Shown: piece after piece, positions 56,741 to 64,000 of the stretch
Layout of the letters: the number at the start of each line of letters is the position of its first letter
Numbering within the stretch: the first letter of the stretch is position 1
NCBI GenBank assembly: GCA_963839685.1
Contig: CAWIVS010000011.1
Location: 868,001 to 932,000, forward strand
Source of the DNA: CADEED01 sp963839685
GTDB lineage: Bacteria > Pseudomonadota > Gammaproteobacteria > Steroidobacterales > Steroidobacteraceae
DNA length: 64,000 nucleotides
Direction: 5' to 3'
Made by a program: the position numbers and the translations under genes
The notes under the pieces: generated by a model
What the model was told of the DNA's origin: nothing
Database searches by the model: none
The model's input: the letters and a program-made list of their open reading frames with translations, nothing else

Positions 56741-56933
56741 GCTCGGCTCCTTATCCGTGGAGAGCATGTGGCGATTGGTGTGAGTTTCCGCCAACACTTT
56801 AAAAATAGCTGTATCAACCGCGCGCGTCGTAACGTCAGCAATTGGCTACAGATTTCACGCAGGCGAATCCATTGTGGCGCCCGAGTTGCTATGTTCGCGC
56901 CTGGGATCCGGCGTGCCAGCGAGCGACAACTTC

Positions 56934-58565
56934 ATGTGGCAGATCAACGGGCAAATCTTGCGATCGGTGTGGCTGGGAATTGCTGTCGTCGCGTTCGCCA
57001 GCGTCGCGGCGCAGGCGCGCGAGGCAGCAGCACCGCGCCCGCCATCCGAACTGTATGGAGCACTGTTCCAGCGAGTCCAGACTGAAAGAGTTTTCGCGGA
57101 CAGCAAGACCTTCGCGGATGCATCCGCGAACCTGGCGCCGGAAGAAATCATGCGCCGATACGCCGCGGAACAGGGCCGGCCGGAATTCATGCTGGCCAAT
57201 TTCGTCGCGGCGTACTTCGTCATTCCGGGCGCCGCGGCCAGCGAATTTCAGACCACGCCTCGCGAAGAACTGCGCGCGCATGTGAATCGGTTGTGGCCGG
57301 CGCTGACGCGTGAGCCGCGGTCATCAGCAGCGGCGGACTCGCTGCTGCCGCTCACGACCCGCTACGTGGTCCCGGGAGGACGCTTTCGCGAGCTGTACTA
57401 CTGGGACTCTTACTTCACCATGGTGGGCTTGCAGGCCAGTGACCGTCACGATCTGGTGGCCGACATGGTCGACAACTTCGCCGGCCTCATCGATCGATAC
57501 GGCCACATCCCGAACGGCAGTCGCAGCTACTACCTGAGCCGCTCGCAACCGCCATTCTTCGCCGCCATGGTGCAGCTGCAAGGCGAACACGAGGGTGTGA
57601 GCGCGTTGCTGCGGCGACTGCCACAGCTCGAGCTTGAATATGCGTTCTGGATGGAAGGCGCCGAAGGACTTGCTCCCGGCAGCGTGCATCGGCGCGTCGT
57701 GCGCCTGGCGGATGGGACCTTGCTGAACCGGTATTGGGATGACCTGGCGATTCCCCGCGACGAGGCATACGTCGAAGACGTCGCGACTGCGCAGCAGAGT
57801 ACGAGGCCGGCACCCGAGGTATATCGCGACCTGCGCGCGGCGGCGGAGAGCGGCTGGGACTTCAGCTCGCGATGGCTGGCGGATGGCAAGACGCTGAGCT
57901 CCATTCGCACCACCGAGATCCTGCCGGTGGATCTCAACAGCCTGCTGTACAAGCTGGAGATCGCCATCGCCGATGGATGCAAGGCGGCGCGACGTCGCGA
58001 TTGCACCCGCAAGATGATGACCAGTGCACAGGCGCGGCAAAAGGCCGTGGTGCGCCTGATGTGGGACGAGAAACTCAATGCCTTTGTCGACTATGACTGG
58101 CGCAACAACCAGCGACTGCAGCGTCTCACCGCCGCGACGGCCTATCCGTTGTTCGTCGACCTCGCCGGCAAACAACAGGCGCGTCGTGTGGCCGGCACCA
58201 TACGGGCGTCGTTGCTCATGCCGCATGGTCTTGCCACCACCATCGAGGACACCGGGCAGCAATGGGACGCGCCGAATGGCTGGGCGCCCCTGCAGTGGAT
58301 TGCCATCGACGGCCTGCGACGGCATGGCGAGCGTGACCTGGCCGCGGACATCGCCGCACGCTGGGTGGCCGAGAACGCCCGCGTCTATTGCCGGACCGGC
58401 AAACTGGTCGAGAAATACAATGTGCGCGATGCGGGCGAAGGGGCGGGTGGTGAGTACCCGGTGCAGGATGGTTTTGGCTGGACCAACGGCGTCCTGATCA
58501 AACTACTGGCGATCTATCCGAAACAGGCGGATATGCGCTACGAGTTCACCGGCGCCGGTTGTTGA
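56934..58565 (+). CDS. treA: Periplasmic trehalase (GH37)
   Basis: About 543 residues from ATG 56934; signal peptide VWLGIAVVAFASVAAQA. Both trehalase signatures are present: PGGRFRELYYWDSYF near residue 146 and QWDAPNGWAPLQ near residue 443, along with NGSRSYYLSRSQPPF, the catalytic Asp region ESGWDFSSRWLADG, and the C-terminal GGGEY-like segment (here AGGEYPVQDGFGWTNG). It hydrolyses trehalose to two glucose in the periplasm. An upstream ATG at 56874 would only add an unlikely leader. Confidence 0.94.
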   Translation: MWQINGQILRSVWLGIAVVAFASVAAQAREAAAPRPPSELYGALFQRVQTERVFADSKTFADASANLAPEEIMRRYAAEQGRPEFMLANFVAAYFVIPGAAASEFQTTPREELRAHVNRLWPALTREPRSSAAADSLLPLTTRYVVPGGRFRELYYWDSYFTMVGLQASDRHDLVADMVDNFAGLIDRYGHIPNGSRSYYLSRSQPPFFAAMVQLQGEHEGVSALLRRLPQLELEYAFWMEGAEGLAPGSVHRRVVRLADGTLLNRYWDDLAIPRDEAYVEDVATAQQSTRPAPEVYRDLRAAAESGWDFSSRWLADGKTLSSIRTTEILPVDLNSLLYKLEIAIADGCKAARRRDCTRKMMTSAQARQKAVVRLMWDEKLNAFVDYDWRNNQRLQRLTAATAYPLFVDLAGKQQARRVAGTIRASLLMPHGLATTIEDTGQQWDAPNGWAPLQWIAIDGLRRHGERDLAADIAARWVAENARVYCRTGKLVEKYNVRDAGEGAGGEYPVQDGFGWTNGVLIKLLAIYPKQADMRYEFTGAGC

Positions 58566-59409
58566 TGCGGAACAATGGCTCGCCCATTCGAATTCGCTGA
58601 CCTTCGCGCAGCGTCGCGCTCAGCGATACATCGCGCGGCGCCAGCGCGATGATGGTCGAGCCGTGCTGGAACCAGCCCATCTCCTCACCCTTGCGATAGC
58701 GGGCGGAACAGGGAATCTCGTTGGGCCCGCGATAGCGCAGGTGCAGTAACACGTCGGCGCAATGCAGGCGGATGCTGGCGACCAGGATCGCGGCCACCGG
58801 TACCAGCACGATGGGCGTGCCGGAACTCGCCAGCCGACAGCGCAGGATGGCGCGCTCGTTGCGGCAGAACAGTCGTTCCACCCGCTTGAGTGCGATGGGA
58901 TACACATTCCACGTGTCGCCCGAAACGTAGGTCACGTGTTCCACCGCCAGATCGTGCGGGGCATGAAATCGGTGATACATGGTGGGGGTGATGCGCAGCG
59001 TTACATAGCTGCCGCCTTCGTAACGCCTGGCCTGTGTGGCGTCACCGAGCAGATCGAGCAGGGTGTACGGAAGGCCCTTGGCCTGGACGACCGTTCCGGC
59101 ATGAACGGTTCCGGAGGCGCCCACGATGGCGTCGCACGGACTAACCAGTGTCGCGGGATCCTCATCTATCGGACGAGCCCCATCCTTGAGCTCGCGTATG
59201 AAGCAGTCCTGCACGCTGGTAAATCGACTCTTCTTCGCTTCGCTCAGGTCGAGGTCGGAGAACATCTTCCACAGGCCGATGGCCGCCGAACTCAGCCAGC
59301 GCTGCTCGATGGCGCTGAACCAGCCCATGACCAGCGTGGCCGAGCGCCGCGGAATGCGGTTGGTCAGCAGGAAACTGAGTTCTTCAGCCAGTGACACGCG
59401 CGATGTCAT
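58546..59409 (-). CDS. psd: Phosphatidylserine decarboxylase
   Basis: About 287 residues from ATG 59409. LAEELSFLLTNRIPRR, FSDLDLSEAKKSRFTSVQDC followed by FIRELKDGARPI, SPCDAIVGASG, GGSYVTLRITPTMYHRFHAP (catalytic His) and the self-cleavage motif HGSTIIAL near residue 250 are all typical. Self-processing at Gly-Ser makes alpha and beta chains with a pyruvoyl group; the enzyme makes phosphatidylethanolamine at the inner membrane. The motif is HGST rather than the common LGST. It diverges from the aminotransferase. Confidence 0.92.
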   Translation of the reverse strand: MTSRVSLAEELSFLLTNRIPRRSATLVMGWFSAIEQRWLSSAAIGLWKMFSDLDLSEAKKSRFTSVQDCFIRELKDGARPIDEDPATLVSPCDAIVGASGTVHAGTVVQAKGLPYTLLDLLGDATQARRYEGGSYVTLRITPTMYHRFHAPHDLAVEHVTYVSGDTWNVYPIALKRVERLFCRNERAILRCRLASSGTPIVLVPVAAILVASIRLHCADVLLHLRYRGPNEIPCSARYRKGEEMGWFQHGSTIIALAPRDVSLSATLREGQRIRMGEPLFRINNRRR

Positions 59410-59444
59410 CCCACTGCAAGCTGCCGGCAATAGAGTTGTGCTCC

Positions 59445-61169
59445 ATGGACATCAAACCTGCGACCTTGCTTCTCTTCGTGCTCGGATCGATTGCCGCGGT
59501 ACTGCTGCTGCGCCGCCTGCAACGGCGTATCGAACTCTCGCGGGCGAAACATCGCTCGCTCGCCGGCCACGCGCGCTGGTCGCGCCGGCTCGCGAAACTG
59601 GTGCCGTTCTACGAATTCGGCGACGCGGACTTCTTCACCGCGGACGATGCGCCGCGCGAGGTCGCGACCACGCGCCGCGGCGCCTTCATGCGACTTGCCG
59701 AAACCTACGCGCAGCGTTTCGCGAACAGCGCGCGCGCCTCCGCCGAGGTCGAACGCGGCGTGTCGGACATGCAGTTCACGGCGCGTTATCGCGTGCCCTT
59801 CCAGTTCAGCGCTTTCGTCAGGCGGTATCTCAAGGCCGGCAATTTCCTGCAATCCTCGAGCGGCGCCACGGTCACCGACCTCGATGGCAACCAGCTCTAC
59901 GACCTGACTGGCTCGTACGGGGTAAATGTCTTCGGCTACGACTTCTACAAGGGTTGCATCGAGCGCGGCTCGCGCCTGGTCGCGGACCTCGGCCCGGTGC
60001 TCGGCAGCTATCACCCCGTGCTGGCTTACAACGTGAGGCGCCTCCGGGAAATTTCCGGGCTCGACGAGGTGTCGTTCCACATGTCGGGCACGGAAGCCGT
60101 GATGCAGGCGGTGCGGCTGGCGCGTTATCACACGCGGCGCACGCACCTGGTGCGGTTCTGTGGTGCCTATCATGGCTGGTGGGGCGACGTGCAGCCCGGC
60201 GTGGGAAATCCGCTCACCGCGCGCGAGACCTACACCCTTTCGGACATGAGCGAGGCGTCGCTGACAGTGCTGCGCAAGCGGCGCGACATCGCCTGCGTGC
60301 TGGTGAATCCGCTGCAGGCCATGCACCCCAACACCAATGCGCCGGCGGACTCGATGCTGCTCGACAGCGGTCGCAATGCGCATTTCGATCGCGAGGCGTA
60401 TCGCCAGTGGCTCACCCGGTTGCGCGAGGTGTGCAGCGAGCGTGGCATCGTGCTGATCTTCGACGAGGTGTTCATGGGATTCCGCCTGGCACTGGGTGGC
60501 GCACAGGAATACTTCGGCATCCGCGCCGACATGGTCACCTACGGCAAGACGCTGGGCGGTGGGCTTCCGGTCGGTGTGCTCTGCGGCCGCAAGGATCTGA
60601 TGATGCGCTTTCGCGAGGATCGGCCCGCCGATGTCTGCTTCGCGCGCGGCACCTTCAATTCGCATCCCTATGTCATGGGTGCCATGCATGAGTTTCTCGT
60701 CGCGCTCGACAGCGAACCGCTGCGCGCCAGTTATGCCGGGCTCGACGAGCTCTGGAACCGCCGCGCGCAGCTTCTCAACACGCAGCTGCGCGAGGCCGGA
60801 CTGCCGCTGCGGGTGGCCAACTTTTCCAGCGTCTGGTCGCTGCTCTACACACAGCCCTCGCGCTACAACTGGATGCTGCAGTTCTATCTCCGCGCGGAAG
60901 GCTTGGCGTTGAGCTGGGTCGGCACCGGACGACTCATCTTCCGCATCGATCTGCCGGAAGACGATTTCGCCGAGGTCACCCGGCGAATCGTCTCCGCGGC
61001 CGTCGCGATGCAGCGCGACGGCTGGTGGTGGAGCAGCCCCGAGCTCACCAATCAGGCGATCAAGCGTCGCGTGCGACAAGAAACTCTTCGGGCTCTTGGC
61101 CTTTCCCGTGCATCGGGTCGATCAACTCCCCGCGCATCAGATAGAGAGGCGCCTTCCAGTACGTCTTGA
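59445..61169 (+). CDS. Membrane-anchored class III aminotransferase (glutamate-1-semialdehyde aminomutase-like)
   Basis: 574 residues from ATG 59445. An N-terminal transmembrane anchor (PATLLLFVLGSIAAVLLL) and basic linker precede about 450 residues of class III aminotransferase: FLQSSSGATVTDLDGNQLYD, HMSGTEAVMQAVRLARYHT, CGAYHGWWGD, LIFDEVFMGFRLALGG and TYGKTLGGGLPVGVLCG with the PLP lysine near residue 367. Membrane anchoring is unusual and fits a lipid amino donor or acceptor. The last 35 codons overlap the convergent gene and look non-conserved, so the natural end may be nearer 61070. Confidence 0.82.
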   Translation: MDIKPATLLLFVLGSIAAVLLLRRLQRRIELSRAKHRSLAGHARWSRRLAKLVPFYEFGDADFFTADDAPREVATTRRGAFMRLAETYAQRFANSARASAEVERGVSDMQFTARYRVPFQFSAFVRRYLKAGNFLQSSSGATVTDLDGNQLYDLTGSYGVNVFGYDFYKGCIERGSRLVADLGPVLGSYHPVLAYNVRRLREISGLDEVSFHMSGTEAVMQAVRLARYHTRRTHLVRFCGAYHGWWGDVQPGVGNPLTARETYTLSDMSEASLTVLRKRRDIACVLVNPLQAMHPNTNAPADSMLLDSGRNAHFDREAYRQWLTRLREVCSERGIVLIFDEVFMGFRLALGGAQEYFGIRADMVTYGKTLGGGLPVGVLCGRKDLMMRFREDRPADVCFARGTFNSHPYVMGAMHEFLVALDSEPLRASYAGLDELWNRRAQLLNTQLREAGLPLRVANFSSVWSLLYTQPSRYNWMLQFYLRAEGLALSWVGTGRLIFRIDLPEDDFAEVTRRIVSAAVAMQRDGWWWSSPELTNQAIKRRVRQETLRALGLSRASGRSTPRASDREAPSSTS

Positions 61170-61698
61170 TGTCCTGAAACGGGTCCGTGACGATCTTGGT
61201 GATCCACACGAGACCGGTCTGCACGTCACGCAGGAAGAACAGGTGCACCGTGCGGAATGCCAGGGCGCCGAGGCCAACCCAGAGCCAGATCTCGCCTACC
61301 TGGTTGATCATCTCTTCGGTTGAAGTGATCGGCGGGAACAAACCGAACACCGTCGGTTGGATCCACAAGATCACGGGCGACAGCGCCCAGACGGCGTGCA
61401 GCACGACCTTCCGTCGAAGGTTGTAGCCCACCTTGATTTCTTCCTTGTGCTCGTGGGTGGCGTGATTGACCTCGTCGTAACCTTTCGGCTCGAAAAAGAA
61501 ATGTCCGCTCTGGCGGCTCACCATCGCCACCAGCCAGGCAACCAGCGCGGCCGCAGCGGGGTTGATAAACAGCAATACGTAGGCCGCCAGGAAGGCGAAC
61601 GCGCTCAACAGGTGCAGCGACTGGTTGACGCGGCTGTGGTGATAGTAGCGGTGATCGTCCCAACGCTGAGTATGCAGCGCCTGCCGGAAGCTGTGCAT
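61060..61698 (-). CDS. Integral membrane protein, DUF962/Mpo1-like
   Basis: 212 residues, about four membrane segments. RYYHHSRVNQSLHLLSAFAF and RQSGHFFFEPKGYDEVNHAT preserve the N-x-x-x-H and GH-x-x-x-E pattern of DUF962 (yeast Mpo1, an iron-dependent dioxygenase of 2-hydroxy fatty acids); HATHEHKEE adds further histidines. The resemblance is limited to these motifs. It sits among lipid genes. The 3' end overlaps the aminotransferase gene by 110 bp on the opposite strand. Confidence 0.5.
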   Translation of the reverse strand: MHSFRQALHTQRWDDHRYYHHSRVNQSLHLLSAFAFLAAYVLLFINPAAAALVAWLVAMVSRQSGHFFFEPKGYDEVNHATHEHKEEIKVGYNLRRKVVLHAVWALSPVILWIQPTVFGLFPPITSTEEMINQVGEIWLWVGLGALAFRTVHLFFLRDVQTGLVWITKIVTDPFQDIKTYWKAPLYLMRGELIDPMHGKGQEPEEFLVARDA

Positions 61699-61926
61699 GT
61701 TGAGTCCTTTGCGAGATGCAATACGGATGGAAGCCGGTGAACGAAATATCTCACTTGGATAACAGCAAGATGACAGCCTGGGTCTCGCGATCTCCGGCTG
61801 CTCCCCGCGTGAACCACATCACATCCGGAACTTGCGACGACTAACTCGTGCGGCACGCGCGGCCGCCGCAAGAAATCCTTCGCGCGCCCGTCACGCAAGC
61901 GTCATGCGAAATCGCCACTGTGAGGC

Positions 61927-62979
61927 ATGCGGATCGTGATCGTCACCGACGCCTGGTCTCCCCAGACCAATGGCGTCGTCAGTACGCTGCGGCATACGGT
62001 CTCCTGGCTCGAGCAATTTGGCCACGAGGTCTTTGTCGTCAACCCCCGGATGTTCCACTCGACGCCGTGTCCTACCTACCCGGAGATACGGCTGGCGCTG
62101 TTTCCGTACCGGAAGCTGTCCAACTGCATCTCCGAATTCAAGCCCGAAGCCGTGCACATTGCGACCGAAGGGCCACTGGGAATGGCGGCGCGTCGCTACT
62201 GCATCAAGCGCGGCCTGAGATTCACCACCTCTTATCACACGCAGTTTCCGCAGTACCTGCGTTCGCGGTTTCCGATTCCGACGTCGCTTTCCTACCGGGC
62301 GCTGCTGTGGTTCCACGGCGCCGCGACGCATTGCATGGTCAGTACCGAGTCCGTGCGCAACCAGCTCGCCGAGCGCGGTTTCCGTAACCTGGTGCACTGG
62401 CAACGCGGCGTCGACACCGATCTGTTCAGGCCGCGCGACAAGAACTTCCTGCAGCTTCCGCGGCCCATTGCCGCGTACGTCGGACGCGTTGCCATCGAAA
62501 AGAACATCGATGCCTTCCTGCGCATGAGCTGGTCGGGCACCAAGCTGGTCATCGGCGATGGTCCGGAACTGCCACGCCTGAAGTCCCAGTATCCGAACGC
62601 GGTGTATGCGGGGTATCAGTTCGGTGATGCGCTTGCGCAGCACCTCGCGGCGGCCGACGTGATGGTGTTTCCGAGCCTCACGGACACCTTCGGGCTCGTG
62701 AATCTCGAGGCCATGGCCTGCGGAGTTCCCGTGGCCGCGTTTCCCGTCGCCGGCCCCATCGACGTCATCGATGACGGCGTCACCGGCGCACTGGACCAGG
62801 ATCTGGCAGGCGCGGCCATTCGTGCACTCCTCATCGATCCGCAGGCCTGCCGCGATCGCGCACTGCGATCCGGCTGGGACATGTCTTCGCGCGAGTTCGA
62901 GCTGAACCTCGCTCCCTGCCACGGCCAGCGCGTGACGCGCGGCGTCCAGGTCACTGCAAACCTGCGTCAGCCGGTCTGA
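61927..62979 (+). CDS. GT4 family glycosyltransferase
   Basis: 350 residues. MRIVIVTDAWSPQTNGVVST is the start of the SqdX/Agt/PimB-like lipid glycosyltransferase branch. N-domain HIATEGPLGMAARRYC and FTTSYHTQFPQYLRSRF; C-domain WQRGVDTDLFRP, AYVGRVAIEKNIDAFL, VIGDGPELPRL and the sugar-nucleotide block FPSLTDTFGLVNLEAMACGV. Retaining enzyme. The acceptor is probably diacylglycerol or another membrane lipid, inferred from subfamily and neighbours. Its stop overlaps the next ATG. Confidence 0.87.
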   Translation: MRIVIVTDAWSPQTNGVVSTLRHTVSWLEQFGHEVFVVNPRMFHSTPCPTYPEIRLALFPYRKLSNCISEFKPEAVHIATEGPLGMAARRYCIKRGLRFTTSYHTQFPQYLRSRFPIPTSLSYRALLWFHGAATHCMVSTESVRNQLAERGFRNLVHWQRGVDTDLFRPRDKNFLQLPRPIAAYVGRVAIEKNIDAFLRMSWSGTKLVIGDGPELPRLKSQYPNAVYAGYQFGDALAQHLAAADVMVFPSLTDTFGLVNLEAMACGVPVAAFPVAGPIDVIDDGVTGALDQDLAGAAIRALLIDPQACRDRALRSGWDMSSREFELNLAPCHGQRVTRGVQVTANLRQPV

Positions 62980-63602
62980 TGGAAGCAACCCGGGCGAGCA
63001 GCGCGTCGGACACACGCTCGCGCACCGCGGAAATAATGCTCTTCGCGAGCAATTTCCTGCGTCACCCGCACATGCTGGGCTCCATCATCCCGAGCTCGCG
63101 CCATCTGGTGAACGCGGTGCTCGCGCCGATCGATTGGCACCACGCCCGCGTCATCGTGGAGTACGGGCCCGGTGTCGGCACGTTCACCGCGGAGATCCTG
63201 CGCCGCATGCGCAGCGATGCACGACTGATCGTCATCGAAACCAATCTCGAGTTCGTGCAGTTCATGGGTAATACCCTTCTCGACAGCCGGTTGCGCATCG
63301 AGCACGACTCCGCCGAGAACGTGCAATCCGTTCTCAAGCGGATGGCGCTGCAGCGCGCCAACTACATCGTGTCCGGAATTCCACTGGGCAGCATGCCGAA
63401 GAGTCTGCAGGCGGGGATCGCCGCCGCGAGCCGTGATGCGCTCGAGCACGACGGCAGTTTCCTCGTCTATCAATTCACCAGCCGCGTATTGCCGGTGTTG
63501 CGGCAGACGTTCAGCACCGTGCACCGGCAATTCGAAGTGCGCAACTTCCCGCCCGCGCAGGTGTTCGTGTGCCACGGCGATACCTCGGGCAACAAGACGT
63601 AG
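62979..63602 (+). CDS. PmtA-like phospholipid N-methyltransferase
   Basis: 207 residues. FASNFLRHPHMLGSIIPSSR is the conserved start of this branch (related to rRNA adenine dimethylases), VEYGPGVGTFTAEILRR is the SAM motif I, VIETNLEFVQFM the acidic motif II, and YIVSGIPLGSMP occupies the motif IV position. It overlaps the glycosyltransferase stop (ATGA start). With psd nearby it could convert phosphatidylethanolamine to mono- to trimethyl forms, but substrate is inferred. Confidence 0.82.
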   Translation: MEATRASSASDTRSRTAEIMLFASNFLRHPHMLGSIIPSSRHLVNAVLAPIDWHHARVIVEYGPGVGTFTAEILRRMRSDARLIVIETNLEFVQFMGNTLLDSRLRIEHDSAENVQSVLKRMALQRANYIVSGIPLGSMPKSLQAGIAAASRDALEHDGSFLVYQFTSRVLPVLRQTFSTVHRQFEVRNFPPAQVFVCHGDTSGNKT

Positions 63603-63710
63603 ATTGACTCGAAAACTGTCGCGGCTAGGCGACTCGTGCCCGCGCCTGTCAACCGCGCGCATGTTCCGGCGTTACCTCCCCCAGTACATCTCATGAACGG
63701 GGAAGTTCTT

Positions 63711-64000
63711 ATGTTCACCTCAAGGTTAGGCCCGACGCTGGCGCGCCTCGGTTCTCTGGCTTGCGCCCTGCTCATCGCCTCCTGCGGTGGGGGTGGCAGC
63801 AGCAGCAGCAACATGCCCTCCGGCAACAACGGTCCGCAGTCGAGCTGCGCCACGGACTGCGGCACCGTCCTGGTCGCCATCACGGACGCGGACGGCGACT
63901 TCCTCAGCTATACGGTGGATGTCGTTTCGCTCAAGCTCAAACGCGCGAACGGCGCCACGGTAGAAATACTTCCGGCCACGACGCGAATCGATTTCGCCCA
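63711..64000 (+). CDS. DUF4382 domain lipoprotein (partial, runs off the window)
   Basis: Lipoprotein signal RLGSLACALLIASCGGGGSS with Cys near residue 24 and a Ser/Gly-rich linker. CGTVLVAITDADGDFLSYTV followed by DVVSLKLKRANGATVEILPA is the start of DUF4382, a beta-sandwich found in surface-exposed lipoproteins. An in-frame ATG at 63693 is also possible; 63711 is preferred because GGGGAA precedes it. The 3' end is outside the window. Confidence 0.75.
   Translation, partial: MFTSRLGPTLARLGSLACALLIASCGGGGSSSSNMPSGNNGPQSSCATDCGTVLVAITDADGDFLSYTVDVVSLKLKRANGATVEILPATTRIDFA

Noticed and set aside
1..64000. CRISPR array, prophage or insertion sequence
   Set aside because: I saw no regularly spaced repeats, no transposase or phage structural genes, and no terminal inverted repeats with target duplications. 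The only dispersed repeats are the palindromic arms, the tRNA/intron copy and the DUF3187 pair.

Overview
The window is GC-rich, densely coded chromosomal DNA of a Gram-negative bacterium. Two large TonB-dependent receptors, many Sec, Tat and lipoprotein signals, a RegB/RegA-type sensor pair, hrpB, a CmoA-like methyltransferase, the yqjD-yqjE-DUF3618 trio and a group I intron in tRNA-Ile2(CAU) point to a gamma- or betaproteobacterium. A soil or plant-associated gammaproteobacterium of the Steroidobacter/Xanthomonadales kind is my best guess, and it is inference only.

Layout. 0-16 kb: a DUF1800/DUF1501 exported pair, a RecF-like ATPase, a double-thioredoxin protein and a VOC protein ending in a 25-bp perfect inverted repeat, then DUF3052, GrpB, GFA and a zinc metallopeptidase, hrpB, an apparently exported MDR oxidoreductase, a PhoX-type phosphatase, a thioredoxin/TPR-like lipoprotein, and an SPFH gene with a small ribbon-helix-helix (RHH) gene. 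16.0-16.3 kb: tRNA-Ile2(CAU) split by a 247-nt group I intron. 16.3-30.5 kb: a mosaic segment with several gene remnants (BBE oxidase, LysR, cytochrome c, PAP2) mixed with intact genes (EEP nuclease, pyruvyl transferase, GH16 glucanase, yqj trio, MFS transporter, ATP-dependent DNA ligase, desaturase, topoisomerase IB). It ends at a decayed direct repeat of the 3' part of the intron plus tRNA. 30.7-42.7 kb: two DUF3187-like paralogues flank a PrnB-like/kynureninase-like operon, a YncE-like protein, a CmoA-like and an ICMT-like methyltransferase and a GAF-PAS sensor; RegA/RegB follows. 42.8-46.7 kb: TonB receptor, His-rich protein, HMA protein and MerT-like membrane protein, read as a metal-handling operon. 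46.7-52.2 kb: esterase, PQQ sugar dehydrogenase and small exported proteins. 52.2-58.6 kb: trehalose/glucan utilisation (six-hairpin glycosidase, TonB receptor, periplasmic trehalase). 58.5-63.6 kb: a membrane-lipid locus (Psd, membrane-anchored class III aminotransferase, DUF962-like protein, GT4 glycosyltransferase, PmtA-like methyltransferase). The window closes inside a DUF4382 lipoprotein gene.

About twenty genes, including conserved ones, carry single-base indels. Some pairs of indels compensate each other within one gene. This looks more like uncorrected sequencing error than wholesale gene decay, so genes listed as frameshifted may be intact in the organism. The decayed segment at 17.6-19.4 kb is different, because those genes have lost whole ends.
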